DNA from: Desulfobacterales bacterium
Lineage (GTDB): Bacteria; Desulfobacterota; Desulfobacteria; Desulfobacterales; JAFDDL01
DNA: 64,000 nt
Reading direction: 5' to 3'
Assembly (NCBI GenBank): GCA_034003325.1
Contig: JAVEYW010000022.1
Coordinates: 1 to 64,000 of the forward strand
Position 1 is the stretch's first letter; every line of letters begins with the position of its first letter. Below are positions 8,041-17,184 of this stretch, piece after piece. The notes under the pieces are model-generated. The model ran no database searches, was not told the DNA's origin, and was given only the letters and a program-made list of their open reading frames with translations. The position numbers and the translations under genes were made by a program.

Positions 8041-8104
8041 AGAACGAGGTTGACTGTTTTCTGAAAAAATTGCTTCTGTCATTACCCGTCGGATGGCCAC
8101 AAAA

Positions 8105-8812
8105 TCACAACCCGAGGTAGGCGGTTTTGATGCGCTCGCTTTGGCGCAGGTTTTCGGCGGTGCCCGAGAGGATGATTTTTCCAGTCTCCATGACATAGCC
8201 GCGATGGGCAATGGCCAAGGCTTTGTTGGCGTTTTGCTCCACCAATAAAATCGTTGTGTTGTTTTCCCGGTTGATCTTTTGAATGGTCTCAAAGATGATC
8301 TGCACGAGCACCGGCGCCAGGCCAAGGGACGGCTCATCGAGCAGCAATAACTTGGGCTGCCCCATGAGCCCGCGGGCAATGGCCAGCATCTGCTGCTCAC
8401 CGCCGCTCAGAGTGCCTCCCGGCTGATGCCGCCGCTCAGCCAGTCGCGGAAAGAGGCTGAAAATATAATCTCTGTCCCGGTGAATACCGGTCTTGTCCTT
8501 TCTCAGATAAGCCCCCATGGCGAGGTTTTCCGTAACCGTCAGATCCGGAAAAATTCTTCGGCCCTCCGGCACCTGAAGAATGCCGAGCCGGCAGATTTGA
8601 TCGGGTCGCAGGGTGTGAACCCGCTGCCCATTGAACAGAATTTGCCCAAATGCCGGCGGTACGATGCCGCTGATGGACATGAGTGTCGTTGATTTTCCAG
8701 CGCCGTTGGCGCCGATCAGGGTGATAATCTCGCCTTTTCTGATCTCCAGGCTGACGCCTTTTAACGCTTCAATCCGGCCGTAAAAGGTGCGAATCTCTTT
8801 TAGTTCAAGCAT
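8105..8812 (-). CDS. livF: Branched-chain amino acid ABC transporter ATPase LivF
   Basis: The 235-residue ATPase has Walker A GANGAGKST (about 34-42), the Q-loop region ILQVPEGRRIFPDLTVTENL, the signature LSGGEQQMLAIARGL, Walker B LLLLDEPSLGLAP and a switch His region (ILLVEQNANKAL). The PEGRRIF and EQN motifs are typical of LivF rather than LivG. ATG 8812 overlaps the end of livG. It would energise import of branched-chain amino acids or related amides or urea together with LivG. It is the last gene of the operon, facing the MITE-like element. Confidence 0.93.
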   Translation of the reverse strand: MLELKEIRTFYGRIEALKGVSLEIRKGEIITLIGANGAGKSTTLMSISGIVPPAFGQILFNGQRVHTLRPDQICRLGILQVPEGRRIFPDLTVTENLAMGAYLRKDKTGIHRDRDYIFSLFPRLAERRHQPGGTLSGGEQQMLAIARGLMGQPKLLLLDEPSLGLAPVLVQIIFETIQKINRENNTTILLVEQNANKALAIAHRGYVMETGKIILSGTAENLRQSERIKTAYLGL

Positions 8813-9599
8813 CAAAGCTCTCTCCGAGATAGGCGTTAATGACCTTTGAATTCAAAGCGATTTGGGCCGGTGCGCCCGTGGCGATCATCTCTCCGTGATC
8901 CAGAACATAAATGCGATCCGATAAACTCATCACCAGTTTCATGTCGTGTTCGATCAACAGAATCGAGAGGGAATTCTCGTCCCGAATGCGCCGAATCAGG
9001 ACATCGAGTTCTTCCGTCTCTTTATGGTTCATGCCGGCCGCAGGTTCATCCAGAAGCAGCAAAAAAGGTTCAGTGGCCAGTGCACGAGCAATCTCCAGGC
9101 GCCGCTGCTCACCGTAGGCAAGCGAGCCGGCCACCTCATTCACATAGCGCGCAAGCCCGAAGCTTTCCAGTAGCCGATAGGAAAATCGCACGATTTCCAG
9201 CTCTTCATTTCGGGTGGCGTTATCCTGCGCCACCGCGCCGAAAATACCGGACCGGGTGCGGCAATGCCGCGCGACCATGAGGTTTTCAAGAACGGTCATG
9301 TTTGAAAAAAGCCGAATATTCTGAAAGGTGCGGGCAAGGCCCTTTCGGGTAATAAGATGGGGCTTAAGCCCGTTGATCCGCAGCGGTTCTCCGCCAGCAG
9401 GCGCGATGAAAACCGCTCCCCCGCTCGGGCGATATATACCGGTAATGCAATTGAAAAAGGTCGTTTTCCCGGCGCCGTTGGGGCCGATCAGGGCCACAAT
9501 CTCACCCTTTTCAATATGCAAATTGATGGCATCGAGCGCCAGCAAACCGCCAAAACGCATGGTAAGTCCCTTGACCGCGATCACCGGTTGCATGCTCAT
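8805..9599 (-). CDS. livG: Branched-chain amino acid ABC transporter ATPase LivG
   Basis: The ATPase has Walker A GPNGAGKTTFFNCITGIY, the LivG-type segment GLARTFQNIRLFSNMTVLEN, the signature SLAYGEQRRLEIARAL, Walker B LLLLDEPAAGMN and the switch region ILLIEHDMKLVM. ATG 9599 overlaps the livM stop in an ATGA arrangement, which decides the start over the longer frame to 9614. It pairs with LivF on the cytoplasmic face of the LivHM channel. Confidence 0.93.
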   Translation of the reverse strand: MSMQPVIAVKGLTMRFGGLLALDAINLHIEKGEIVALIGPNGAGKTTFFNCITGIYRPSGGAVFIAPAGGEPLRINGLKPHLITRKGLARTFQNIRLFSNMTVLENLMVARHCRTRSGIFGAVAQDNATRNEELEIVRFSYRLLESFGLARYVNEVAGSLAYGEQRRLEIARALATEPFLLLLDEPAAGMNHKETEELDVLIRRIRDENSLSILLIEHDMKLVMSLSDRIYVLDHGEMIATGAPAQIALNSKVINAYLGESFDA

Positions 9600-10813
9600 G
9601 CCGCCTGTTTCCATTCATAGCGCCGTTTCCTCCGGCGAATCAGGCCCTGAGGCCGAAAAACCATCATGAGCACCATACTGGCGCCGAAAATGAGCATTCG
9701 CATTTCGGCAAAAGCCCGCAAATATTCGGGCAACAAAATCAAAATCAAGGCTGCCAGAATGACCCCCAAAATGGAACCCATGCCGCCCAACACCACGATC
9801 GATAGAATGATGGCCGACTCCATGAAGGTGAAACTGGCCGGGTTGATAAAAGTCGTCTTGGCGGCAAAGATGCAGCCGACCATTCCCGCCCAGGTCGCAC
9901 CCAGAGCAAAGGCGGTGAGCTTGGTCCGGGTTTTGTCGATCCCCATCGCCTCGCAGGCGATTTCATCTTCCCGAAGCGCGATCCATGCCCGGCCGATACG
10001 CGAATTTTCGAGCCGACCCACCACGAAGATGGTCAATAACACCAGAATGATCATGAGGTAATACATATAGACATTGGCCTGCTGGGGGCTTAAGGTCATT
10101 CCGAAAAACCACGGCCGGGAAATGCCCGCAATGCCGCTCGGACCAAAAGAAAAGTCGTTCCAGTTTTCCAGAATCAGCCGAATGATTTCCCCGAAGCCTA
10201 AGGTCACAATGGCCAGATAATCCCCCCGCAGCCGCAGGACCGGAAATCCAAGCAGAACGCCGAAAAAGGCGGCCAGCACCGCGCTCAGCGGCAGACAGGC
10301 CCAAAATCCCAGCTCGAAATGATAATTCAGCAGCGCATAGGCATAAGCCCCCACGGCATAAAAGGCCACATACCCCAAATCCAGCAGACCGGCCAGGCCC
10401 ACGACAATATTGAGCCCCAACCCCAGCATGACGTACATCAGGGCGGTCGTCAGGATGGACACCTGATAACTCGATGTTATCAAGGGGAAAAGCACCGCGG
10501 CGAGTCCGATTGCGATCATTACCGGAATAAACCGCTTTGGTTCGCGCCGAATCCGTTCAGCCAGGTGTTGCAGCCGGCCTTCTTTTTGCTGTCCGGCGCC
10601 GAGCTTGCGTCTCATCAAATACCGCCAGAGAAAGGAGAGAAAAAAAGCGCCGACACCGACATATACCAGATTCATCCAGCGCCAGACAACCGTGCGTTCA
10701 ATCGGGTTGACCTTTATCACCAAAATCGGAAAGGTAAGGAACATGAACCACAGGGCGATTAAAAGGGATTTTAGAAACGCCCGGAAGCGGGGGGAAATCG
10801 TCACGTCAATCAT
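9596..10813 (-). CDS. livM: Branched-chain amino acid ABC transporter permease LivM
   Basis: This 405-residue polytopic membrane protein has about ten hydrophobic segments. It shows the LivM hallmarks GLGLNIVVGLAGLLDLGYVA (about 130-150) and RLRGDYLAIVTLGFGEIIRL, plus GPSGIAG. A hydrophilic stretch after the first two membrane segments (about 66-95) is longer than average. It overlaps livH and livG by a few bases, so the operon is probably translationally coupled. It forms the channel with LivH. Confidence 0.92.
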   Translation of the reverse strand: MIDVTISPRFRAFLKSLLIALWFMFLTFPILVIKVNPIERTVVWRWMNLVYVGVGAFFLSFLWRYLMRRKLGAGQQKEGRLQHLAERIRREPKRFIPVMIAIGLAAVLFPLITSSYQVSILTTALMYVMLGLGLNIVVGLAGLLDLGYVAFYAVGAYAYALLNYHFELGFWACLPLSAVLAAFFGVLLGFPVLRLRGDYLAIVTLGFGEIIRLILENWNDFSFGPSGIAGISRPWFFGMTLSPQQANVYMYYLMIILVLLTIFVVGRLENSRIGRAWIALREDEIACEAMGIDKTRTKLTAFALGATWAGMVGCIFAAKTTFINPASFTFMESAIILSIVVLGGMGSILGVILAALILILLPEYLRAFAEMRMLIFGASMVLMMVFRPQGLIRRRKRRYEWKQAA

Positions 10814-11712
10814 ACCTTTTCCGAAACGGATTTTCCCAGCAAACCGGCCGGGCGAAAGATGAGAATGAAGACCAGCAACCCAAAGGCAAAAACGTCCTCA
10901 TAGTCGCTCGACACATACCCCGTGGCAAAACTTTCGGTAAGGCCCAGAACCAGGCCGCCGAGCACGGCGCCGGGAATGCTGCCGATGCCGCCAAGGACCG
11001 CGGCTGTAAAGGCCTTGATCCCGGCGATGAACCCGATGTAGAAATTAATCTGACCGATATGCGAGGAGATAAGCACCCCGCCCACGGCCGCAAGAGCCGA
11101 ACCAATGATGAAGGTCACCGAGATCACGCGCTCGACATTGACCCCGGAGAGCATGGCCATTGTCCGGTCCTGGGAAGTCGCCCGCATGGCCTTGCCCATG
11201 CGCGTGAACTTGATAAAGACCGTTAGCAGCAGCATCACCACGGCCGTGGTCGCAAATATAACGACTTCGGAAGGCAGCATAAAATCGGAAAATGCCTCCA
11301 GGAATACAAAGTCGGGAATGAGGGCCGGAAAAGAGAGAAAATCGGATGTCTGCGCCAGCAGCACATAGTTTTGCAGAAAGATAGACATGCCGATGGCGCT
11401 GATGAGCGGCGAGAGGCGAGAGGCCTTTCGCAGCGGTTTGTAAGCGATTTTTTCCAGGGTATAGCCGTAGGCGGCGCAATAAATAACCGCCGCCAGACCG
11501 GCCAGAAGCAACAGGGAAAGCCCGTGAAAACCGAGCAGGGAAAGCACGCTTGCCGTGATCAGTGCCGTAAACGCACCGATCATGTAAATCTCGCCGTGGG
11601 CGAAGTTGATGAGTTGAATGATGCCATACACCATGGTGTAGCCCAGCGCGATCAGGGCATAAATACTGCCGCGCGTGAGCCCGCCGAAAAAAAGTTCCAG
11701 GAAATATCTCAT
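10810..11712 (-). CDS. livH: Branched-chain amino acid ABC transporter permease LivH
   Basis: The 300-residue membrane protein begins with the LivH signature GGLTRGSIYALIALGYTMVY, then GIIQLINFAHGEIYMIGAF. It has the MRATSQDRTMAMLSGVNVER loop and a late GFIAGIKAFTAAVLGGIGSI. About eight membrane segments are apparent. Its ATG overlaps the stop of the binding-protein gene (ATGA). Confidence 0.93.
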   Translation of the reverse strand: MRYFLELFFGGLTRGSIYALIALGYTMVYGIIQLINFAHGEIYMIGAFTALITASVLSLLGFHGLSLLLLAGLAAVIYCAAYGYTLEKIAYKPLRKASRLSPLISAIGMSIFLQNYVLLAQTSDFLSFPALIPDFVFLEAFSDFMLPSEVVIFATTAVVMLLLTVFIKFTRMGKAMRATSQDRTMAMLSGVNVERVISVTFIIGSALAAVGGVLISSHIGQINFYIGFIAGIKAFTAAVLGGIGSIPGAVLGGLVLGLTESFATGYVSSDYEDVFAFGLLVFILIFRPAGLLGKSVSEKV

Positions 11713-12827
11713 GGCGCTTCCGGGGTTTCGAATTTCCCATCCGTTACCCGATACATGGAAAAGCCGATTCCCTCGGCGTCTCCCTTATCGTCAAAGCTGA
11801 TTTTCCCTAGTGGCGTTTCCACCCATTCGGTCCGCAACGCCTTGGCCACGGCATCGTAATCCGTGCTTCCGGCTTTATCCATGGCATTGAGCAGCGCCCG
11901 AATGGCGGCATGGGCATTAAGATAAAAGGCGCCCGGATCTGCGGAAAGGGCTTTTCTATGCTGCTCAATCGCCGCTATGGCCATCGGGGATTGGGTGGTA
12001 TCAATCGGGCCGGTGGCATAGACGCCTTCAGCATATTTTCCAGCCACCTTGATAAAGGTGTCATCCTTTACGCCGTCATCCGAAATGAAAAAGGTCTTCA
12101 TTTTCTTTTTTCTCATCGCCATGACAATCTTGGCCGCCTCGGGATGGTATCCGCCGTAAATGACCCCTTCCGCTCCGGACTGCCGAATCTTCTGAACGAT
12201 GGCGGAATAATCCACGGCGCCGGGGGTAACCCCTTCAAACAGCAGCACCATGGCGCCGGCCTTTTCCAAAAACCCTCTGGCGAACTCGGCCAGACCCTTG
12301 CCGTAATCGCCCTTGTCATGAATGACGGCAAGACTCTTCAGCTTCAGGTGGGTTACTGCAAAGTCCACTTCCAGCCGGGCCTGCGCGTCATCCGGCGCGA
12401 TGGTACGGAAAAAATTGGGATACTCGCCGCTATTGGTCAAATCCACATTGGTGGCCGAAGGCGAAATGGTGATGATTCGGGCATCCCGGTAAATTCCCAA
12501 GGCCGCCTTGGTCGCGCCGGAGCAAATAGGACCAATGACGGCATTCACCTTTTCGGAAACGATTTTCTGGGCCGCATTGGCCGCCACCTCCGGTTTGCAG
12601 GCATCATCCACCTGGATCATCTCGACCTGCTTACCGAGAATGCCGCCCTTGGCGTTAACCTCATCAAGGACAAAATGAACGGCATTGACGGTCGGCAACC
12701 CGTAGGAAGCCAAATCGCCTGAATGCGCGCCAACCACCCCGATCTTAATCGTTTCGGCCGCATGACCCCATCCGGCCAGCAGGGCCACAAGGGGCATCAA
12801 AACCATCAAATAGAGGCGCTTTTTCAT
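11709..12827 (-). CDS. Periplasmic branched-chain amino acid-binding protein (LivK-like)
   Basis: The 372-residue type I periplasmic binding protein has a cleavable signal (residues 1-23, ending GHAAE). Its body starts TIKIGVVGAHSGDLASYGLP and has the usual VIGPICSGATKAAL and ITISPSATN motifs of the family. It is the first gene of the five-gene livKHMGF operon and has a good ribosome binding site (AAGGAGGA) just upstream. The ligand cannot be read from sequence; branched-chain amino acids, amides, urea or aromatic compounds are all possible. The promoter should lie in the 268-bp divergent gap to the hydroxylase operon. Confidence 0.88.
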   Translation of the reverse strand: MKKRLYLMVLMPLVALLAGWGHAAETIKIGVVGAHSGDLASYGLPTVNAVHFVLDEVNAKGGILGKQVEMIQVDDACKPEVAANAAQKIVSEKVNAVIGPICSGATKAALGIYRDARIITISPSATNVDLTNSGEYPNFFRTIAPDDAQARLEVDFAVTHLKLKSLAVIHDKGDYGKGLAEFARGFLEKAGAMVLLFEGVTPGAVDYSAIVQKIRQSGAEGVIYGGYHPEAAKIVMAMRKKKMKTFFISDDGVKDDTFIKVAGKYAEGVYATGPIDTTQSPMAIAAIEQHRKALSADPGAFYLNAHAAIRALLNAMDKAGSTDYDAVAKALRTEWVETPLGKISFDDKGDAEGIGFSMYRVTDGKFETPEAP

Positions 12828-13095
12828 CCTTCCTCCTTAAATTTCAATGAGGTGCATCATTTTTTTTCGCAACAGGCGGATGAAAGACCCATTACCATTA
12901 AGCTCATTTTCTGTCAAACTACCGAATGGTTTCGAACCTATTCTCTTTCAAGGATTTCCCGGCCTTTGGCAAAAAGCTTCTTGAGAAGTACGGCGAAAAT
13001 ACATATGAAGAGATGAGGGTTGGCGGCAAATTCGGCATCCGGCTTTCTTCAACCCTTTATGGTAAGACCCCCCATTCACCCCGTGGAGGCAATCC

Positions 13096-13722
13096 GTGCA
13101 AGAGGATCAGAACTCAAAGGACATAAAAGGACGGGGACTCACCCGTCGAAATTTTCTCAAAACCATGGGCAGCAGCGCGGTGGCCGTGGCCGCCTCGGAT
13201 GCCCTCACCGGATTCAGCACGGCGGCTGCAGCGGCGGCTGTGCCCGAAAAAGCCGTTGAGATCCGTTTTGCAGTCAACGGCATTCACCGTACTCTAGTCG
13301 TTGAGCCCAGATGGACGCTGCTCTATGTTTTGCGCGAAAAACTCGGCATCACCGGGCCCAAACCCGGTTGTGAACGCGGTGAGTGCGGCGCCTGCACCGT
13401 TCTCGTCGACGGGGTCTCCCGCTATGCCTGCCTGACCCTTGCGGCCGAGATGGAGGGCAGGGACATTACGACCATTGAAGGTCTCATGGAAGGAGAGCAT
13501 CTGGGGCCGGTTCAGCAGGCCTTTGCCGAGCACGATGCCTTTCAGTGCGGTTACTGCACGCCGGGCCAAATCATGTCCGCAGAAAGTCTGCTGCGCAGCA
13601 ATTCCGTCCCGGGACCGGACGAGATTCGCGAGGCCATGAGTGGAAATCTCTGCCGTTGCGGCGCCTATACCCATATTCAGGCAGCGGTGTCACGCGCCGC
13701 CGCTCTCAAGCGGGGAAAGTGA
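13096..13722 (+). CDS. Tat-exported 2Fe-2S subunit of a molybdenum hydroxylase (PaoA-like)
   Basis: GTG 13096 follows GGAGG at a 6-base spacing. The N-terminus has a twin-arginine signal (LTRRNFLKTMG) and an Ala-rich stretch to about residue 52. Two 2Fe-2S domains follow: a plant-type cluster with CERGECGACTVLVDG and a distal C, and a four-helix C-terminal cluster with CGYCTPGQIM and CRCGAYTHIQAA. Length is 208 residues. It passes electrons from the Mo site to FAD. The signal together with the 2Fe-2S/Mo/FAD gene set matches E. coli PaoABC, a periplasmic aldehyde oxidase; the Mo and FAD subunits lack signals and are presumably exported with this one. Confidence 0.88.
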   Translation: MQEDQNSKDIKGRGLTRRNFLKTMGSSAVAVAASDALTGFSTAAAAAAVPEKAVEIRFAVNGIHRTLVVEPRWTLLYVLREKLGITGPKPGCERGECGACTVLVDGVSRYACLTLAAEMEGRDITTIEGLMEGEHLGPVQQAFAEHDAFQCGYCTPGQIMSAESLLRSNSVPGPDEIREAMSGNLCRCGAYTHIQAAVSRAAALKRGK

Positions 13723-13730
13723 GGTGAATC

Positions 13731-16070
13731 GTGGCAAAAGCTGATAACAGGATTTTTGAGCCGTCGGGTCTGCCGATACCGAAAACCCCCCGGCCGGGAG
13801 AGCCCCTACCCCACTGGAAAGAAACCCGCATGGTCGGAAAGGCCGTTCCCCGAGTCGATGCCTATGAGCGGGTCAGCGGATCAGCCATCTTTTCTTCAGA
13901 CGTATCCCTTCCCAATATGCTTCATGGGGCCATACTGCGTTGCCCCCATCCCCATGCTCGGGTGCTGCAGGTCGCTACTGACCGGGCCCGGCGCATGCCC
14001 GGCGTACACGCCGTCATTGACGGCGATACCGCTGCGGCGAATCTCATGTGGACCTATGCCGGTTCCGGAACCGTCGTCCAGACGAAACTTTTCGACCCCA
14101 TTTGCCGGTTCGAGGGAGAGACCGTGGCTGCCGTTGCGGCTGAAAGCCCCTACCAGGCGAGAGACGCCTTAAGAGCGATCGAAACGACTTATGAGGTGTT
14201 GCCTTTCACGGCCGATGAGCGGACCGCTCTGAACTCGGGCGCCCATCGGGTTCACCCCGACGGCAACCAGGTCGGAAAGACGGACTCCTACACGCGGGGG
14301 GACGTGGATCAAGGGTTTGCCGAAGCCGATGTGGTGCTCGAAGCGCATTACAGAACCGCGTGCGAAATTCACACCCCCCTGGAACCCCATGGGTGCGTGG
14401 CCAACTGGGAGGGAGACCGACTGACCCTCTGGGAGTCCAGTCAGGGGGTGTTTGCCGTTCAGAAAACCATCGCCGAAATTCTGGGCATCCCCCTTTCCAA
14501 GGTTCGCGTTATCGGCCCGTATATGGGCGGCGCGTTCGGCAGCAAGCTTCAGCCTGGAAAATACACCCTTATCGCGGCCCTCCTGGCCCGCATGACCGGG
14601 CGTCCGGTCAGACTATTTTTGAGCCGGGAAGAAACCTTTCTGGCCGTGGGCAACCGTCCGCCCACCAACATGCGCCTTAAGGCCGGCGTCAAAAAGGACG
14701 GCACCCTCACCGCGCTGGACTTTACCTGCCTCGGATCGGGCGGCGCTTACCCGGCCGGCGGCGCGCTCGTCGTCGACTGGCTGATCCGCGATCTTTATAC
14801 CTGCCCCAATGTCCGAACCGAAGCAACCGATGTCTATATCAACGCCGGCCCGGCCCGTGCCTTTCGCGCACCGGGCCATCCTCAAGGGGCCTGGGCCCTC
14901 GAACAAATGATGGATGCCCTGGCCGAGACCATTCAAATGGATCCGCTGGACCTACGCCTTAAAAACATTTCGCTTTTCAGCCAAGCCCGCAAAGGCGCCC
15001 CCCCCTATACCACTACGGGATTCAAGGAGTGCCTGCTTCAGGGAGCTGAAGCTTTCGGCTGGCGCAAGGCCGGAAAAAAAGTCGCCAGCGCCGAAAAATC
15101 TAAATCTGTTCGCAGGGGCATCGGCATGGCAGGCGCCCTCTGGGCCTCCGGCGACGGCAGGCCGCCGGCGACAATCCTTCTCAAGCTTTTCGCAGACGGC
15201 AGCGTCAATCTGAACATGGGCGCCAGCGACATCGGAACCGGCACCAAAACAGTGATGGCTTTGGTGGTGGCCGAAGAGTTGGGGGTAGCCCTCGACGCCA
15301 TTCAGATCGAACACGCGGACACGGGCACCACCCAGTTCGCAACACCGAGCGGCGGCAGCAAGACCGTTCCCACGGAAGCGCCAGCCGTGCGCGCGGCCGC
15401 CGTCAACGTCAAACAACAGGTTCTGGAAATGGCGGCAAAGGATCTTAAAGTCGATGCCGCGGATCTCGAATACACCCCGGGAAGCATCATCAGCAGCCGT
15501 GATCCGTCCAGGAAAATCGACATTAGCCGAATCTCGGGCCTCAGAATGGCCGGGGTGGTCGTCGGCATCGGTTACCGGGCACCCAATCCCGCCAATAAGG
15601 TCGTCAATCCCTTTGCGGCGCAGTTTTGCGAAGTGGAAGTCGATACCCGGACCGGTGAGGTCAGAATACTCCGGTTCCTCGGGGCCCATGACAGCGGCCG
15701 GGTCATGAGCCGGCTGACCTATGATAACCAGGTATTCGGCGGCATCACCATGGGAATCGGACTGGCCATGACCGAAGCGCGCATTTTGGATGAAAAACAG
15801 ACCGGCAAGATGGTTAACTGCAACTGGCTAGACTACAAAATTCCAACGGCCATGGATGTGCCCGTCGAGATGGTGTCTCTTCCCGTTGAAATTTTCGACG
15901 ATGAGGCCAACAGCACCGGCGCCAAGGGACTGGGCGAGCCCGTCACCATCCCCACGGCGGCGGCCGTTGCAAACGCCATTTACAACGCCACGGGCCTGCG
16001 CGTCACCGAAAGCCCCATTGATCCGATTCAGCTCTGCCGGCTGCTGGCAGTCAAGCGAAAGGAAGCATAA
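13731..16070 (+). CDS. Molybdopterin-binding subunit of xanthine/aldehyde dehydrogenase family (PaoC-like)
   Basis: GTG 13731 lies 9 bp after the small-subunit stop, with GAGGTG before it. The 779 residues show the family order: an a/b hammerhead domain (from VGKAVPRVDAYERVSG), then the molybdopterin domain with GPYMGGAFGSKLQPGKYTLI, AFRAPGHPQGAWALEQMMD and GASDIGTGTKT. The catalytic region is STGAKGLGEPVTIPTAA, where Glu would be the base. Substrate residues differ from true xanthine dehydrogenases, so aldehyde or heterocycle oxidation is likely but unassigned. It needs molybdopterin cytosine dinucleotide in related enzymes, which links it to the xdhC/NTP-transferase genes at 52.5-54.8 kb. 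Confidence 0.9.
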   Translation: MAKADNRIFEPSGLPIPKTPRPGEPLPHWKETRMVGKAVPRVDAYERVSGSAIFSSDVSLPNMLHGAILRCPHPHARVLQVATDRARRMPGVHAVIDGDTAAANLMWTYAGSGTVVQTKLFDPICRFEGETVAAVAAESPYQARDALRAIETTYEVLPFTADERTALNSGAHRVHPDGNQVGKTDSYTRGDVDQGFAEADVVLEAHYRTACEIHTPLEPHGCVANWEGDRLTLWESSQGVFAVQKTIAEILGIPLSKVRVIGPYMGGAFGSKLQPGKYTLIAALLARMTGRPVRLFLSREETFLAVGNRPPTNMRLKAGVKKDGTLTALDFTCLGSGGAYPAGGALVVDWLIRDLYTCPNVRTEATDVYINAGPARAFRAPGHPQGAWALEQMMDALAETIQMDPLDLRLKNISLFSQARKGAPPYTTTGFKECLLQGAEAFGWRKAGKKVASAEKSKSVRRGIGMAGALWASGDGRPPATILLKLFADGSVNLNMGASDIGTGTKTVMALVVAEELGVALDAIQIEHADTGTTQFATPSGGSKTVPTEAPAVRAAAVNVKQQVLEMAAKDLKVDAADLEYTPGSIISSRDPSRKIDISRISGLRMAGVVVGIGYRAPNPANKVVNPFAAQFCEVEVDTRTGEVRILRFLGAHDSGRVMSRLTYDNQVFGGITMGIGLAMTEARILDEKQTGKMVNCNWLDYKIPTAMDVPVEMVSLPVEIFDDEANSTGAKGLGEPVTIPTAAAVANAIYNATGLRVTESPIDPIQLCRLLAVKRKEA

Positions 16071-16072
16071 CC

Positions 16073-17044
16073 ATGTTGCCCAGTTTTTCCTATGTTCGGG
16101 CCGAATCCCTTAGCGACGCCATCGACGCCCTCTCGCAGGAGGGTGCCCGGCTTCATGCCGGCGGCACCGATCTTGTCGGATGCCTTCGGGACGGCGTGTT
16201 GAACGCCACCACCGTCGTGAGCCTGTCACGCCTTACGGAACTTCAGGACATTCGGCAAACAGCTGATGGGGGGCTGCGCATCGGCGCCCTTGCGACCATT
16301 GATGCCGTTTCACGGTCTTCGACTGTTCAATCCGGCTACCAGGCCCTTGCCATGGCCGCAGCAGCGGTGGCGAGCCCGCAGTTACGCCACCAGGGAACCC
16401 TCGGGGGAAACCTCTGCCAAAAACCCCGGTGCGGGTATTACCGGGGCGATTTTCACTGCCTGAGAAAGGGCGGGGACCTCTGCTACGCCGTCGATGGTGA
16501 AAACGCCCGTCACTGCATTATCGGCGGCGATAACTGCTATATGGTCCATCCCTCGGATACCGCCACAGCCCTTGCCGCGTTGGAAGCAACCGTCGTGATT
16601 GCCGGGCCTAAGGGGGAGCGGCGCGTTCCGGTGGAAGCGTTTTATGTGTCACCCGCCGACGATTACACAAAAGAAACCGTTCTTGCCACGGGTGAGATTC
16701 TGACGGAGATTCTCCTGCCGCCGCCCCCGAAGGGTCATAAAAGCACCTACCGAAAGGTTCGGGCGCGCGGTGTCTGGGATTTTGCCCTGGCCGGCGTCGC
16801 CCTCGCGCTCTTGATCGAAAAGGGCCGGGTGGCCCACTGCCGAATCGTATTGAGCGGGGCCGCGCCCGTTCCCTTTCGTGCCACAGCGGCAGAGGCAGTT
16901 CTCACCGGAAAGGTCCTGAACGATGACATCATCGCTGAAACCGCCCGGGCGGCTATGAAAAATGCGGCCCCCATGTCCGGGAACAGGTACAAGATCGCGA
17001 TGTTCCACAGCATCATCGAACAGAGCCTTGCCGCGATGGCCTGA
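16073..17044 (+). CDS. FAD-binding subunit of the molybdenum hydroxylase, with a 4Fe-4S-type insertion (PaoB-like)
   Basis: The 323-residue protein has the FAD motifs HAGGTDLVG (about 24-32) and RHQGTLGGNLCQ (about 105-116). A Cys-rich insertion follows: PRCGYYRGDFHC, GGDLCYAV and GGDNCYMVHPSD. This fits the [4Fe-4S]-binding loop of PaoB and hydroxybenzoyl-CoA reductase beta, which is absent from ordinary xanthine dehydrogenase FAD subunits. A CODH-type C-terminal domain closes it. It starts 3 bp after the Mo subunit and completes the three-gene operon, which ends at the 17131-17163 terminator. Confidence 0.88.
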   Translation: MLPSFSYVRAESLSDAIDALSQEGARLHAGGTDLVGCLRDGVLNATTVVSLSRLTELQDIRQTADGGLRIGALATIDAVSRSSTVQSGYQALAMAAAAVASPQLRHQGTLGGNLCQKPRCGYYRGDFHCLRKGGDLCYAVDGENARHCIIGGDNCYMVHPSDTATALAALEATVVIAGPKGERRVPVEAFYVSPADDYTKETVLATGEILTEILLPPPPKGHKSTYRKVRARGVWDFALAGVALALLIEKGRVAHCRIVLSGAAPVPFRATAAEAVLTGKVLNDDIIAETARAAMKNAAPMSGNRYKIAMFHSIIEQSLAAMA

Positions 17045-17130
17045 AGCGATTGCGTTTATCACCGCTGCCGCATTCAACAAAATCGGGGAGAGACATCCGC
17101 CCAAAGATTCACACGATATGGCACCCATAA

Positions 17131-17163
17131 AAAAAGGGGAAGCAACGTGAGCTTCCCCTTTAA
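17131..17163. terminator. Bidirectional terminator between hydroxylase and hmc operons
   Basis: An 11-bp perfect stem (AAAGGGGAAGC 17133-17143 with GCTTCCCCTTT 17151-17161) and a 7-base loop lie between two convergent operons. An A-run on the left gives a T-run for minus-strand transcripts, so it should end both. Confidence 0.85.
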
Positions 17164-17184
17164 CTTACGGTGATAACGGAAAGG